DNA from: Pseudomonas mohnii
GTDB taxonomy: Bacteria; Pseudomonadota; Gammaproteobacteria; Pseudomonadales; Pseudomonadaceae
Length of the DNA: 64,000 nucleotides
Assembly: GCF_900105115.1 (NCBI RefSeq)
Contig: NZ_FNRV01000001.1
Coordinates: forward strand, 2,042,001 to 2,106,000
Direction of reading: 5' to 3'
Shown here: positions 8,268-17,418 of the stretch, piece after piece
Layout: the number at the start of each line of letters is the position of its first letter
Position numbering within the stretch: the first letter of the stretch is position 1
Notes under the pieces: generated by a model
The model's database searches: none
The model's input: only the letters and a program-made list of their open reading frames with translations
Told to the model about the DNA's origin: nothing
Program-made: the position numbers and the translations under genes

Positions 8268-8879
8268 ATGACAGCTCCACAGCGCCTCACCGACCGAAAA
8301 CGCGAAGCCATCATCCAGGCAGCGATTGCCGAATTCCGTGCCAACGGTTTCGACATCACCAGCATGGATAAGATCGCCGCCACTGCCGGCGTGTCGAAGC
8401 GCACGGTGTACAACCATTTCCCCAGCAAGGAAGAGTTGTTCGCCGAAATCCTCAATCAATTGTGGGCCCGTCTGACAGCCGAAAAGGAAACGCCCTACCA
8501 GACTGGCTTGGCATTGCGCGATCAGTTGCGCCCCCTGTTGATGGCCAAGCTGCGCATGCTGGGCGATGACAATTTCCTCGACCTGGCGCGAGTGGCTATC
8601 GCGGCGACCATCCATTCCCCTGAGCGCGCACAGGATATGGTGGCTCGCCTGGGTGAGCGCGAAGAAAGCCTGACGGTGTGGATTCGCGCGGCCCAGGCCG
8701 ATGGTCGGTTGAAAGCAGTCGATCCTGCGTTTGCTGCGCAACAGGTTCAGGGCCTGCTCAAATCCTTCGCCTTCTGGCCACAGGTTTCCATGGGGTTGCC
8801 GGGCTTGTCGGCAGACATGCAGGGCTCTGTCGTGGAGTCGGCACTGGATATGTTCCTGGCCTGCTACCAGTTGCCATAA
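8268..8879 (+). CDS. TetR/AcrR family transcriptional regulator
   Basis: A 203-residue protein. The N-terminal DNA-binding domain has the diagnostic IIQAAIAEFRANGFDITSMDKIAATAGVSKRTVYNHFPSKEELF (residues ~14-56). The C-terminal ligand domain resembles the AefR-like/TetR_C group (ALDMFLACY at the end). It is divergent from the MBL-fold hydrolase; a palindromic candidate operator lies between them. Its inducer is unknown. Confidence 0.9.
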   Translation: MTAPQRLTDRKREAIIQAAIAEFRANGFDITSMDKIAATAGVSKRTVYNHFPSKEELFAEILNQLWARLTAEKETPYQTGLALRDQLRPLLMAKLRMLGDDNFLDLARVAIAATIHSPERAQDMVARLGEREESLTVWIRAAQADGRLKAVDPAFAAQQVQGLLKSFAFWPQVSMGLPGLSADMQGSVVESALDMFLACYQLP

Positions 8880-9003
8880 ATGACAATGTGCGGGCGTTGT
8901 CCCACATTGGGCAGCGACGGATAGAGCGGCGCAATGTGTTTCAGAATGAAACTGACAGCAAGGTTATAGTGAGTCCAGGTTCCAACCTCCACCAGAGATC
9001 ACC

Positions 9004-9540
9004 ATGAGCACGACACCCAACAACAAACCCGCCGCCCCCGTCGATCACCTGCGCTTCCATCGTCCTCACGCCCACCTCGCGCCGACCTTTGGCGATGACA
9101 AGTTCGCCCTGCGCGCCGAGGCCTTTGCGCGGTTCTTTGGCACGCCAACTTTTCTCGGTGCCCAAACACTGATCGTCGCGGTGTGGATCGCCCTCAACAT
9201 CTCCGGTGTGACCCACTTCGATGTCTATCCCTTCATCCTGCTCAACCTGGCGTTCAGCCTGCAGGCGGCGTATGCCGCACCTCTGATTCTGCTGGCCCAG
9301 ACCCGTCAGGCGGCGCGGGATAAAGCGCAGTCCGATGCCGATGCCCAGCATCGTGAAGCGCTGGCGACCGCCAACAGTGAGCGACAGGCAGAGGCGGCGA
9401 AGAACAACTCGCACCTGCTGGAACTACTCGAGCAAAACACCCGCCTGACTGAACTGACCAAGGCGCTCAGCGAGCGCATCGAAAACCTGACCTCGGAAAT
9501 GCATCAGCACGTGTTGAATTCGACGCCATCAAAAAGCTGA
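9004..9540 (+). CDS. DUF1003 membrane protein
   Basis: A 178-residue protein with two hydrophobic segments (about 52-70 and 78-98) around the DUF1003 signature FFGTPTFLGAQTL ... FDVYPFILLNLAFSLQAAYAAPLILLAQ. A long charged helical tail follows (residues ~100-170, heptad-like, rich in Ala, Glu and Gln), suggesting a cytoplasmic coiled coil. The function of the family is not established; it is often described as a cyclic-nucleotide-binding-like or magnesium-transport-linked protein in annotations, which I would not rely on. It stands alone between convergent genes. Confidence 0.85.
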   Translation: MSTTPNNKPAAPVDHLRFHRPHAHLAPTFGDDKFALRAEAFARFFGTPTFLGAQTLIVAVWIALNISGVTHFDVYPFILLNLAFSLQAAYAAPLILLAQTRQAARDKAQSDADAQHREALATANSERQAEAAKNNSHLLELLEQNTRLTELTKALSERIENLTSEMHQHVLNSTPSKS

Positions 9541-9559
9541 TCGGTTTAGGTCACGCTGT

Positions 9560-10438
9560 TCAGGGCAGCTTCAATGCCCGCCCCAGCTCATCAAACAACG
9601 TGACCACCGAGCGCAGGGCGCGGCAATCCGGGCGGGTCAGCAGCCACAGCGCGGAGTCATAACCCTGCAGTGGCTCACCCAGCGCCTGCAATCCGTCGCC
9701 GATCAGAAAGTCCGGCAATGCCGCCACCCCCAACCCTACCCGGACCAGTTCGGTCACCGACAGCATGCTGTTGCAGCGATAAGCGGGCGTCACACCTGGC
9801 AACGCCTGGCGACGCCAGGCAATGGTCGGGTGATCGGGCAGGAATTCGTCCGGGGCAATCCAGGTCAATGCGGCGAGGTCATGGGGATCGACCGATTGCA
9901 GATAACTAGCGCTGGCGCACACCCGGTACGCGACAGCCGCCAGTCGCCGCCCGACCAAATGCTCGGGCGGGGTGCGGGTCAAGCGCAGGGCGATGTCGGC
10001 ATCGCGACGGCTGAGGTTGGCGAAGTCGTTGGAGGTACTGAGCTCGATGGTCAGTGCCGGGTAATTGGGCATGAACCGCGCTAGCGCCGGCAGCAACAAA
10101 CCTTGCAGAACCGAGTCGGTGCAGGTCAGGCGCACGGTGCCGCTGATCACTTCACCGCCCTGCTCCACGCCAATGCGCGCAGCCTCAAGTGCCTGTTCGG
10201 CGCGCTCGGCCTGCTCGGCCAAGGACTGGGCCAGGCTGGTCGGCAAGTAGCCGGCGCGGCTCTTTTCGAACAATTGCTGACCCAGCGCGGCTTCCAGTCG
10301 ACGCACCGCACGAAACACCGTCGAGACATCCACCCGCAACAGCTGCGAGGCCCGGACCAGAGAGCCGCCACGCACCAACGCCAGAATCAGGGCCAGGTCC
10401 GGGTAGTCCAGTCGATAGTGCGTGGCTGCATTGATCAC
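9560..10438 (-). CDS. LysR family transcriptional regulator
   Basis: A 292-residue regulator. The winged HTH is at residues ~10-65 (LALILALVRGGSLVRASQLLRVDVSTVFRAVRRLEAALGQQLFEK) and the periplasmic-binding-like effector domain follows (GTVRLTCTDSVLQGLLLPAL). The frame runs far upstream into the opposite gene, so the start must be internal. The GTG at 10438 gives normal LysR length, though its ribosome site is poor. It is divergent from the amidotransferase/ABM pair at 10517, which it likely controls. Confidence 0.85.
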   Translation of the reverse strand: MINAATHYRLDYPDLALILALVRGGSLVRASQLLRVDVSTVFRAVRRLEAALGQQLFEKSRAGYLPTSLAQSLAEQAERAEQALEAARIGVEQGGEVISGTVRLTCTDSVLQGLLLPALARFMPNYPALTIELSTSNDFANLSRRDADIALRLTRTPPEHLVGRRLAAVAYRVCASASYLQSVDPHDLAALTWIAPDEFLPDHPTIAWRRQALPGVTPAYRCNSMLSVTELVRVGLGVAALPDFLIGDGLQALGEPLQGYDSALWLLTRPDCRALRSVVTLFDELGRALKLP

Positions 10439-10516
10439 TTGGGAAAACGCCCATATTGAGTGCGTGAACGCCAATCTATAGTGAGCGCCAGGAATCAACA
10501 AGCGCCGAGGTTGCTC

Positions 10517-11224
10517 ATGGAAAACCGCGTTATCCGCATCGCCCTGATCGGCGACTATGACCCGCACGTCACCGCTCACCAGGCCATTCCCGTGGCCCTG
10601 GAGATGGCAGCCGAACACGGTGGCCAGAACGTGCATGGGCATTGGCTGGCGACTGACAGCCTCCACGCCGACACCCCGCTCGAGGGCTACGACGGTTTCT
10701 GGTGCGTGCCCGCGAGCCCCTACCGCAACATGGACGGCGCATTGCGGGCGATTCGTTTTGCCCGCGAACAAGGGCGGCCTTTCCTCGGCACCTGCGGCGG
10801 CTTTCAACACGCCGTGCTGGAATATGCGCGCAACGTGCTGGGCTGGACGGATGCCGAACATGGCGAGACATCGCCCAATGCTGCGCGGGTGTTGCTCACG
10901 CAGCTGGCCTGCTCGCTGGTGGAGGCCATCGACAGCATTCATTTGCGTGAAGGTTCGTTGATCGCCAAGGCGTACGAAACCGCTGAAATACGTGAAGGCT
11001 ACCGCTGCAATTACGGTGTGAATCCTGAGTTCGAGCACGCCTTGCTCAGGCACGATCTCCAGGCCGTCGGACACGATTCGGCCCACGGCTTGCGAGCGCT
11101 GGAACTGCGAGGTCATCCGTTCTTTGTCGCCACCCTGTTCCAGCCCGAACGCGCCGCGCTCAAGGGCACCTTGCCGCCCCTGGTACGGGCATTCATCCAG
11201 GCCTCCACGGGGCAGCCCTCATGA
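10517..11224 (+). CDS. Stand-alone class I glutamine amidotransferase, CTP-synthase-like
   Basis: A 235-residue protein corresponding to the C-terminal glutaminase domain of CTP synthase without the synthetase half. IALIGDYD at the N-terminus, GFWCVPASPYRNMDGA, the nucleophile in FLGTCGGFQ (Cys93) and HPFFVATLFQPER near the end match the family often annotated CTP synthase C-terminal region-related protein. The ATG at 10517 has GAGG seven bases upstream. The stop overlaps the start of the monooxygenase by four bases, so the two are co-translated. The nucleotide or amide acceptor is unknown. Confidence 0.85.
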   Translation: MENRVIRIALIGDYDPHVTAHQAIPVALEMAAEHGGQNVHGHWLATDSLHADTPLEGYDGFWCVPASPYRNMDGALRAIRFAREQGRPFLGTCGGFQHAVLEYARNVLGWTDAEHGETSPNAARVLLTQLACSLVEAIDSIHLREGSLIAKAYETAEIREGYRCNYGVNPEFEHALLRHDLQAVGHDSAHGLRALELRGHPFFVATLFQPERAALKGTLPPLVRAFIQASTGQPS

Positions 11225-11544
11225 TCGCCAACACCCCGCCAGCCCCTTACTTCGCCGTGATTTTCACCTCGCTGCGCACCGAGGGTGACCAGGGTTACGC
11301 CGAAGCGGCCGAGCGCATGGTCGAGCTGGCCCGCCAACAGCCGGGGTTCCTCGGGGTGGAGTCGGCACGAGGCGATGACGGGCTGGGGATTACCGTGTCG
11401 TACTGGGCCAGTGAGGCGGCGATCCTGGCGTGGAAACAGCATCCTGAGCACAGCGCGATTCGGGAACGGGGGCGCACGACCTGGTATGCGCATTGCCATA
11501 CGCGGGTATGCCGGGTTGAGCGGGCTTATGAGTTCGAACGGTAA
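11221..11544 (+). CDS. Antibiotic biosynthesis monooxygenase (ABM) family protein
   Basis: A 107-residue ferredoxin-like-fold protein. YFAVIFTSLRT, ARQQPGFLGVESAR and ISYWASEAAILAWKQHPEHSAIRERGR-type wording are the classic ABM signature; heme degradases and quinol monooxygenases belong to this fold. It is joined to the amidotransferase by an ATGA overlap, indicating a shared transcript. Enzymatic role is unproven, and many members are simply called putative stress proteins. Confidence 0.85.
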   Translation: MIANTPPAPYFAVIFTSLRTEGDQGYAEAAERMVELARQQPGFLGVESARGDDGLGITVSYWASEAAILAWKQHPEHSAIRERGRTTWYAHCHTRVCRVERAYEFER

Positions 11545-11569
11545 TTGATGCGGCGTTATTAAGGCAGAC

Positions 11570-11627
11570 ATCGCGAGCAAGCTCGCTCCGACAATGGATC
11601 GGTGGGAGCGAGCTTGCTCGCGATGGG
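11570..11627. repeat. REPIN (inverted REP pair)
   Basis: ATCGCGAGCAAGCTCGCTCC and GGGAGCGAGCTTGCTCGCGA face each other across about 15 bases. This is the inverted-pair form of the Pseudomonas REP element, lying between convergent genes, where it may also end transcription. Confidence 0.85.
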
Positions 11628-11650
11628 GCCTGACGAGTCACCGCAATCAC

Positions 11651-11977
11651 TCAACCCTGCACCCATTGCCTCACCGCCAGAATCTCCGGCACTTCCTGGC
11701 GCTGCATGTACACCCGCAACGGCTCGGTGATGTTGATCCGGTCATCGATGTTCTGATCCAGCAGCAATTGAATCAGCTCGCGCTTGAGGGTCATGGTCTG
11801 CTCGTGGCCGGGCGCCCAGACGAATTCGCTGGCGGGAATGATGCCGTCATCGGCCACGTCCATGCCGAAAGCGTCTTCACTGAAGCGCACGATGTAACGG
11901 CCGGTCTTGCGATTGAGCCCGACGAAACCTTTGAGTTGGTCGGCGGCCTGGCAGATGAGCTGGGAAGTGATGCGCAT
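11651..11977 (-). CDS. DUF2025 family protein
   Basis: A 108-residue acidic protein. MRITSQLICQAADQLKGFVG, RYIVRFSEDAFGMDVADD and PASEFVWAP match the DUF2025 family, for which I recall a structure of the P. aeruginosa PA1123 protein. The function is not known. The internal ATG at 11977 has GAGG just upstream and gives the usual family length; the longer frame starting at 12121 would add an unsupported 48 residues. Confidence 0.8.
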   Translation of the reverse strand: MRITSQLICQAADQLKGFVGLNRKTGRYIVRFSEDAFGMDVADDGIIPASEFVWAPGHEQTMTLKRELIQLLLDQNIDDRINITEPLRVYMQRQEVPEILAVRQWVQG

Positions 11978-12174
11978 GAAAACCTCACAAAAGGTGATGG
12001 ATGGTTGACACGCAAGGATGACGAGTGGATTTCCCTCTGCCGGGGAAATGGCCGGGGCCAAGGGTACTGCAAAAAACCGTTTTGAACAGATGGATGTCGG
12101 TCCGGCGATAGCGCTTGTCACGCTCAGTTGCTACAAGAGAGGGCTTCGACAACCATTGCGAAAGGATTTCGACC

Positions 12175-13302
12175 ATGCCCGTCACCTTCAGCAAAAGCGC
12201 CTTGCTGCTGAGTCTGCTGCTCGGCCTCGGCCAGGCGCATGCCGCCAGCGAGCCAGCCCCGGTTGCATTGGCAGCCCGTCTGGGCATCCCGCACCCGGCG
12301 GTGATTGCCCATCGCGGCGCGTCCTTTGATGCCCCGGAATCGACTGCCGCCGCCTACAAGACCGCCCGCGATCTCGGCGCCGATTACCTGGAGCTGGACC
12401 TGCAACGCAGCAAGGATGGCGTGCTGTTCGCCCTGCACGACAACCATCTGCAACGCACCACCGACGTCGCCACCCGATTCCCCGAGCGCAAGGACAGCCC
12501 GGCCACGGCATTCACCCTCGCCGAACTGAAAACCCTGGATGCCGGCAGCTGGTTCAACAGCGCCTACCCCGATCGCGCGCGGCCTGCCTTTGCCGGGCTG
12601 AAAATCCTCACCCTCGATGAAATCATCGACATCGCCGAAGGCAATCCGCTGCACAAACCCGGCCTGTACATCGAAACCAAGGAGCCCAGGCAGTTTCCCG
12701 GCATCGAACGCGAGCTGAAGGAAAAACTCCAGGCCCGTGGCTGGCTGATCCCGCCGGGGTCGACACCGACAAAAAACGAAGTGGCCGTCGGCCAGGGCAC
12801 TGGCAAGGTGATCCTGCAAACCTTCGAGAAGAACAGCCTCGAGCTGCTGCAAAAGGAAATGCCGCAGGTGCCGAAAATCCTTCTGCTTTGGGTGGGCGAA
12901 GGCAACATCGAGCCGGCCTCCAACGTGCCGTTTGCCAAGTCCGGCGAGAAAGACAAAGCGGCTTACTACGCCAGACAGCAACCCAAGGACAAAGCCGAAT
13001 TCCAGCGCTGGATCGACTACGCCAAGGCCCAGGGCGCGATCGGCACCGGCCCGTCTGCCGCACTGACCCAGGGTGGTGAACAGAGTTACGCGGATTTGGT
13101 GAAGCCCTGGATGAACCAGTACACCCACGAGCAGGGGCTATTGGTGCATGTCTACACCCTCGACGATGCGGTGGATTACCAGAAAGCCATGGACGCCGGC
13201 GTCGACGGCATCTTCACCAACCGTGCGAGCGAGTTGCTCAAATTCTACAAGCGCCCGGCGGCGGCGAGTGTGGAGCAGGTGTTGCGCAACAACGGTTTCT
13301 GA
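12175..13302 (+). CDS. glpQ: Periplasmic glycerophosphodiester phosphodiesterase
   Basis: A 375-residue protein with a signal peptide (FSKSALLLSLLLGLGQAHA, cleavage after about residue 23). The GDPD catalytic region opens with AVIAHRGASFDAPESTAAAY (HRG), then DYLELDLQRSKDGVLFALHD (E-x-D and HD). This arrangement is that of GlpQ, which hydrolyses glycerophosphodiesters to glycerol-3-phosphate in the periplasm. The start has AAAGGA upstream. A perfect hairpin follows the stop at 13321. No Pho box could be defined with confidence. Confidence 0.9.
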   Translation: MPVTFSKSALLLSLLLGLGQAHAASEPAPVALAARLGIPHPAVIAHRGASFDAPESTAAAYKTARDLGADYLELDLQRSKDGVLFALHDNHLQRTTDVATRFPERKDSPATAFTLAELKTLDAGSWFNSAYPDRARPAFAGLKILTLDEIIDIAEGNPLHKPGLYIETKEPRQFPGIERELKEKLQARGWLIPPGSTPTKNEVAVGQGTGKVILQTFEKNSLELLQKEMPQVPKILLLWVGEGNIEPASNVPFAKSGEKDKAAYYARQQPKDKAEFQRWIDYAKAQGAIGTGPSAALTQGGEQSYADLVKPWMNQYTHEQGLLVHVYTLDDAVDYQKAMDAGVDGIFTNRASELLKFYKRPAAASVEQVLRNNGF

Positions 13303-13320
13303 GCCGGGATCGACGCGTCC

Positions 13321-13344
13321 GCATCGCTGGCAAACCAGCGATGC
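13321..13344 (+). terminator. Hairpin after glpQ
   Basis: GCATCGCTGG and CCAGCGATGC form a perfect 10-bp stem with a CAAA loop, 18 bases after the glpQ stop. There is no T-run, so it may be REP-derived or act as an mRNA-stabilising end rather than a classical terminator. Confidence 0.55.
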
Positions 13345-13420
13345 TCGGGAATTAAGGCTGAATTAAGTTGCCACAATTAACCTGATCCCACTCAAACCGC
13401 TCACCCAAGGAAAGAAGCCC

Positions 13421-13726
13421 ATGAAAACCCTGACCGCCCTGTTCACCGCCGCTGCCTTGACCCTGACCGCCGGCTTAGCGCAGGCCGATGTTCGAGTGGA
13501 CGAGATCCCGCAACTGGTCAAGGACGGCAAGATCAAGCCGTTGGAAGAGCTGAACAAAATCGCTCTGGACCTGCACCCGGGTGCAACGATCACCAAAACC
13601 GAGCTGGATAACCATTTCAACGATTACGAGTACGAGATCGAACTGCGCGACAAGCAGAACGTCGAGTGGGATGTGGACATCGATGCCGCCACCGGCAAGG
13701 TCCTGAAGAACAAGCAAGACAAGTAA
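13421..13726 (+). CDS. PepSY domain-containing periplasmic protein
   Basis: A 101-residue secreted protein: signal peptide (TLTALFTAAALTLTAGLAQA), then one PepSY domain (IPQLVKDGKIKPLEELNKIALDLHPGATITKTELD ... EYEIELRDKQNVEWDVDIDAATGKVLKNKQD). PepSY proteins are thought to inhibit proteases or to sense ligands in the envelope, and small ones often accompany two-component systems. None is adjacent here. It ends at a strong hairpin terminator. Confidence 0.9.
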   Translation: MKTLTALFTAAALTLTAGLAQADVRVDEIPQLVKDGKIKPLEELNKIALDLHPGATITKTELDNHFNDYEYEIELRDKQNVEWDVDIDAATGKVLKNKQDK

Positions 13727-13740
13727 CCGCGACGCGCATA

Positions 13741-13773
13741 AAAGCCGCACGACCTGACCATCGTGCGGCGTTT
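13741..13773 (+). terminator. Intrinsic terminator after PepSY gene
   Basis: GCCGCACGA ... TCGTGCGGC makes a 9-bp GC-rich stem, followed by GTTTGTGCGTTTT. It lies 15 bases past the PepSY stop; the AAA on the left side could let it work for the convergent gene too. Confidence 0.75.
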
Positions 13774-13786
13774 GTGCGTTTTCACG

Positions 13787-14230
13787 TCACGCCGATGTGC
13801 TGACCAGCGAACCGGATGTGCTGCCGCCCTCTTCCTGCAAGGCCTGCAACAGCGACGCGGTGGCGGTTTGCAATGAGGCAGAGGTCGTCGCTATCTGCGC
13901 CTGAGCCGCCGCCACATCAGCCGCCTTGGCATCGGCGCTTTCCTGCCTGGCCTGGGCCGCTTGCAGTTGCTGCTGTTGTTCCTGCAATTGCTTTTGCAGC
14001 TCGGCGATCTGCTTGCGCAGTGCTTTGACCGAGTCGGATTCTTCGCTGCTACTGGAACTGCTGCTACCCGATGCCGATGCGCCGCCAGCGGAAGCCTTGG
14101 TGTCATTGCTAGAAGCCGATGTCGAGGTCGCTGCGGTGGTGGACGTGTCTTCAGTGCTCGTGGCGCTGGTCGAAGCGGTCGCCGTGCTCGACAGTGGCTG
14201 GGCGATTGAAACGGAGGTGATGCTGACCAT
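13787..14230 (-). CDS. Low-complexity Ser/Thr/Ala protein with coiled coil
   Basis: A 147-residue protein that I cannot name. Residues ~15-75 are a Ser/Thr/Ala-rich low-complexity region (TSATSTEDTSTTAATST, then a run of serines). Residues ~76-105 form a coiled coil (VKALRKQIAELQKQLQEQQQQLQAAQ), followed by an Ala/Thr-rich helix. The pattern of a disordered head and a Gln-rich coiled coil resembles FlxA-like proteins, a weak likeness. No signal peptide is seen. It begins at the ATG at 14230; the extension to 14320 has no ribosome site. It is encoded just downstream of a chemoreceptor gene on the same strand. Confidence 0.65.
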   Translation of the reverse strand: MVSITSVSIAQPLSSTATASTSATSTEDTSTTAATSTSASSNDTKASAGGASASGSSSSSSSEESDSVKALRKQIAELQKQLQEQQQQLQAAQARQESADAKAADVAAAQAQIATTSASLQTATASLLQALQEEGGSTSGSLVSTSA

Positions 14231-14341
14231 GGGCGTTATCCAAAGTAGTTCGAAGTCCCCTCCCTCATCGACACGCCGAGCCAGCACTTGAGATCGACTG
14301 TGTAGCGATTCAGTAAGCAAACCGATACACAGCCGTTTTCA

Positions 14342-15967
14342 TTACGCGCTCAGACGCGCCGTCACCTCGTTCAACTCCCCCGACAACCCGCGCAGGTTGT
14401 TGCTCGCCGCTTCGGTGCGTTGCACGTTGTCCAGGTTGGTACTGGCGATGCTGGTGATCTCCGTCAGATTGCGCGAGATGTCTTCGGCGACGGACGTCTG
14501 CTCTTCGGCGGCGGTAGCGATCTGGCGGTTCATGTCGCGAATCGCTTCCACGGCCAGGGTGATGCGCTCGAGCATGGCACCCGCCTCGGTGACTTGCCGG
14601 ACGCTTTCCTCACTGCGCGACTGACCGCTTTCAATCGCCTGGGCCGCATCCACCGCACCGCTCTGCACGGTGTGGATGATCTGGTTGATTTCGATGATCG
14701 ACGCTGCCGTACGCTGGGCCAGGCTGCGCACTTCATCAGCCACCACGGCAAAACCGCGACCGGCCTCTCCAGCGCGAGCGGCTTCAATCGCGGCGTTAAG
14801 CGCCAGCAGGTTGGTCTGTTCGGCGATGCCGCGAATCACTTCCAGTACCTTGCCGATGCGCCCGCTGTCGGTTTCCAGCTGACGAATGACCGTGGCGGTG
14901 TTGTCGATTTCGCCGCGCATCCGGGTGATGGTGTCAATGGTGCCCTGCATGACTTTCTCGCCCTGCTGCGCGGAATGGTCCGCATCGTCGGCGGCGCGTG
15001 CGGCATCAGCGGCATGGCGGGCGACTTCCTGTGCGGTGGCGGACATTTCGTTCATCGCCGTGGCCACCTGATCGGTGCGATTGAACTGCTCATGGGTGCC
15101 GCCGGCCATCACGGTCGCGATCGAATTCAGCTCGCCGCTGGCGCTTTCCAGATCCGAGGCACTGCGTTGCAAGCGGCTGAAGGTTTCGGCGAGGAAGTCG
15201 CGCAAGGTATTGGCCGCCATCGCCAGTTTGCCCAATTCATCCTGACGGCCGCTGGCCACGCGCTCGGCGAATTTGCCGTGGCTGAGTTGCGCCACGTATT
15301 CGATCAGTTGGCGAATCGGCTCGACCAGGTTGCGGTTGATCAGCCACAGGCTCAACAGACCGATCAGCGCCCCCGACACCAGCATCACGATGATCCCCAG
15401 CAACACCGTGCGATGGGCACTGGCGCTGAGCTGTTTCGATTGGTCCACACCCTGCTGGCGCAACTCGCTGACCAAGGCGCTCATCTGATCGCTGGTCGCG
15501 CGGTCCACCCCCTTGACTGCAGTGTCACCGGCCGAGGGATCGGCACCCGCCGCGAGATAGGCGTCGCGGCCCTTCTGATACGCGGCGCCCAGTTGGCGAT
15601 GCTCGTCGCGCAGCCGTTCGATGCGCGATTTCAGTTGCGGCTCGATGCCCTGCTGCCCGGCCAGTTCGCCGAGGATGTCCTGCACATCGCGCTGACGCTC
15701 CTGGAACTGCTTCCAGTATTTGTCCAGGTCAGCCGGTTGCTTGCCGCGCAGCAGGACGTTTTTCCACTCCTGTACCTGCACCTTGAATTGCAGGTTGGCT
15801 TCATCGATCAGTTGCGACGTGTGCAACGGCCCCTCGATCAGGTTGGCGTAGCTCTGGACACCGCTGGACAAAAAGTGAAAGCAGGCCAGCGCGATCAGCA
15901 ACATCGCAATCAGACTGCCGCTCAGCAGGGCGAGAATTTGCGCTCTCAGGGACTTTTGCAAAAACAT
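14342..15967 (-). CDS. Methyl-accepting chemotaxis protein
   Basis: A 541-residue transmembrane chemoreceptor. A first membrane helix (about 10-32), a periplasmic helical ligand-binding region of ~150 residues (four-helix-bundle type), a second helix (about 187-210, [23 protein letters not shown]), a HAMP domain ([20 protein letters not shown]), and a cytoplasmic signalling domain with the invariant hairpin [42 protein letters not shown]. The ligand is unknown. The ATG at 15967 lies ten codons inside the longest frame and directly precedes the first membrane helix. Confidence 0.92.
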   Translation of the reverse strand: MFLQKSLRAQILALLSGSLIAMLLIALACFHFLSSGVQSYANLIEGPLHTSQLIDEANLQFKVQVQEWKNVLLRGKQPADLDKYWKQFQERQRDVQDILGELAGQQGIEPQLKSRIERLRDEHRQLGAAYQKGRDAYLAAGADPSAGDTAVKGVDRATSDQMSALVSELRQQGVDQSKQLSASAHRTVLLGIIVMLVSGALIGLLSLWLINRNLVEPIRQLIEYVAQLSHGKFAERVASGRQDELGKLAMAANTLRDFLAETFSRLQRSASDLESASGELNSIATVMAGGTHEQFNRTDQVATAMNEMSATAQEVARHAADAARAADDADHSAQQGEKVMQGTIDTITRMRGEIDNTATVIRQLETDSGRIGKVLEVIRGIAEQTNLLALNAAIEAARAGEAGRGFAVVADEVRSLAQRTAASIIEINQIIHTVQSGAVDAAQAIESGQSRSEESVRQVTEAGAMLERITLAVEAIRDMNRQIATAAEEQTSVAEDISRNLTEITSIASTNLDNVQRTEAASNNLRGLSGELNEVTARLSA

Positions 15968-16241
15968 CGGACAGTACTCATGACAGGAATGAAGCACGCC
16001 CGGTTCAGGCGTGAAAGGTCTCAGGACATCCTTGTCTGCGGCGTCGGCTTTTGGCCGAAGGCGCGCAACTTACCCCAAGCAAGATCGGCGTGCCAGAGCG
16101 GTTCTTTAGGGAAATCCGACCATCGGCCGAGCAATCGTTTGCGTTCACTTTGTCGTCACAAAAACGTCATCAGTGCTTGCGATGATGCGGCTCTAGTGAA
16201 CCTGTAAAACCCGCAGCAGGCGCCTCACCTTGCGAGCACTC

Positions 16242-17264
16242 ATGAACCACAGCATCGATCAAAGCCATCGCGATCCGGATCTGTTCGGCTTGCTTTACGG
16301 CTTCAGTTTTCGTCCTGGCGAGCGCGGTCGCGAGATCGATTCGGCCAGGGCGCTGCAGTGCCTGCAGCAACCGGACGACAGCGGTGAATTCCTCTGGCTG
16401 CATTTGAATCTTGCCCATGCCGCGTGCGAGCGCTGGATGAAAAGTCATCTGGAATTGCCTGACGAGTTTTTCGAGGCCTTGCACGAAGGCTCGCGTTCGA
16501 CGCGTATCGAGCATGTCGACTCGGCATTGCTGGCGGTGGTCAACGACGTGGTGTTCAACCTCAGCAGCATGGTCTCGTCGGATGTTTCGACGCTGTGGGT
16601 CTGCGTGCGCAGTCGGCTGATCATCAGCGCACGCCTTCAACCGCTGCACTCGGTGGACAAGCTGCGCTCTTCGGTGAAGGCCGGCGAACGCTTTCGCTCG
16701 CCGCTGGAACTGCTGGTGCACCTGCTGCGCGATCAGGGTGAAGTGCTGACCCAGATCGTGCGCAAGACCAGCCTGAGTGTCGATCAGGTCGAAGACGAAT
16801 TACTCTCCTCGCGCCTGTCGACCAACCGCGCCGAGCTGGGCGCCAACCGTCGGGTGCTGGTGCGCTTGCAGCGGCTGCTGGCGCTGGAACCGGGGTCGTT
16901 GCTGCGCCTGCTCAATCGCCCGCCGACGTGGCTGCAAAAGGAAGACGTGAAGGAGCTGCGCAAATCCACCGAGGAGTTCGCGTTGATCATCAACGACCTC
17001 ACGGCGCTGGGTGAACGGATCAAGTTGTTGCAGGAAGAAATCGCCGCCAACCTCAACGAACAGACCAACCGCACGCTGTTCACCCTGACGGTGGTGACGG
17101 TGCTGGCACTGCCCATCAATATCATTGCCGGCTTCTTCGGCATGAACGTTGGCGGCATTCCGCTGGCCGGTGATCCGGAAGGGTTCTGGATCCTGGTGGC
17201 GCTGGTCGCGACCTTCACAGTGATTGCCGGGCGCTGGGCGTTTCGCAAGCAGCGGGATTATTGA
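16242..17264 (+). CDS. zntB: Zinc transporter ZntB, CorA family
   Basis: A 340-residue CorA-type channel/transporter. The long cytoplasmic N-terminal domain is followed by two C-terminal membrane helices with the pore signature GMN (FFGMNVGGIPL, about residue 296) and the preceding TLTVVTVLALPINIIAGFFG. The GIPL loop and length agree with ZntB, which moves Zn2+ (proton-coupled uptake or efflux is debated), rather than CorA for magnesium. It starts at ATG 16242; a TTG four codons upstream is less likely. It is a single gene. Confidence 0.85.
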   Translation: MNHSIDQSHRDPDLFGLLYGFSFRPGERGREIDSARALQCLQQPDDSGEFLWLHLNLAHAACERWMKSHLELPDEFFEALHEGSRSTRIEHVDSALLAVVNDVVFNLSSMVSSDVSTLWVCVRSRLIISARLQPLHSVDKLRSSVKAGERFRSPLELLVHLLRDQGEVLTQIVRKTSLSVDQVEDELLSSRLSTNRAELGANRRVLVRLQRLLALEPGSLLRLLNRPPTWLQKEDVKELRKSTEEFALIINDLTALGERIKLLQEEIAANLNEQTNRTLFTLTVVTVLALPINIIAGFFGMNVGGIPLAGDPEGFWILVALVATFTVIAGRWAFRKQRDY

Positions 17265-17418
17265 CACGCCCTCATCAACTGACACAGGTTTTTTGTACCG
17301 CCCTCAGGATTGTCTGGGTTCCAGATAAACGGCCCACGAAAAACCTAAACCCTGATCCAAAGCAGTCTCCCTGTAACAATTAGCAACGATTATCACTGAT
17401 ACACCTCCCTCCTCAGGA

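Noticed and set aside
10439..11116. N-terminal extension of the LysR gene at 9560
   Set aside because: The extension lies antisense to the amidotransferase and would put 226 non-LysR residues before the helix-turn-helix.
12100..12150. Pho box before glpQ
   Set aside because: Only one imperfect TGTCA-type half was seen, without the second half at the required spacing.
14420..16207. 595-residue plus-strand ORF opposite the chemoreceptor
   Set aside because: Mirror frame of a clear MCP gene; His/Gly/Gln-rich text typical of antisense translation.
17375..17400. Fur-box-like AT stretch upstream of the phosphate transporter
   Set aside because: Fewer than two-thirds of the expected palindrome positions match by eye, and there is no iron-related gene nearby.
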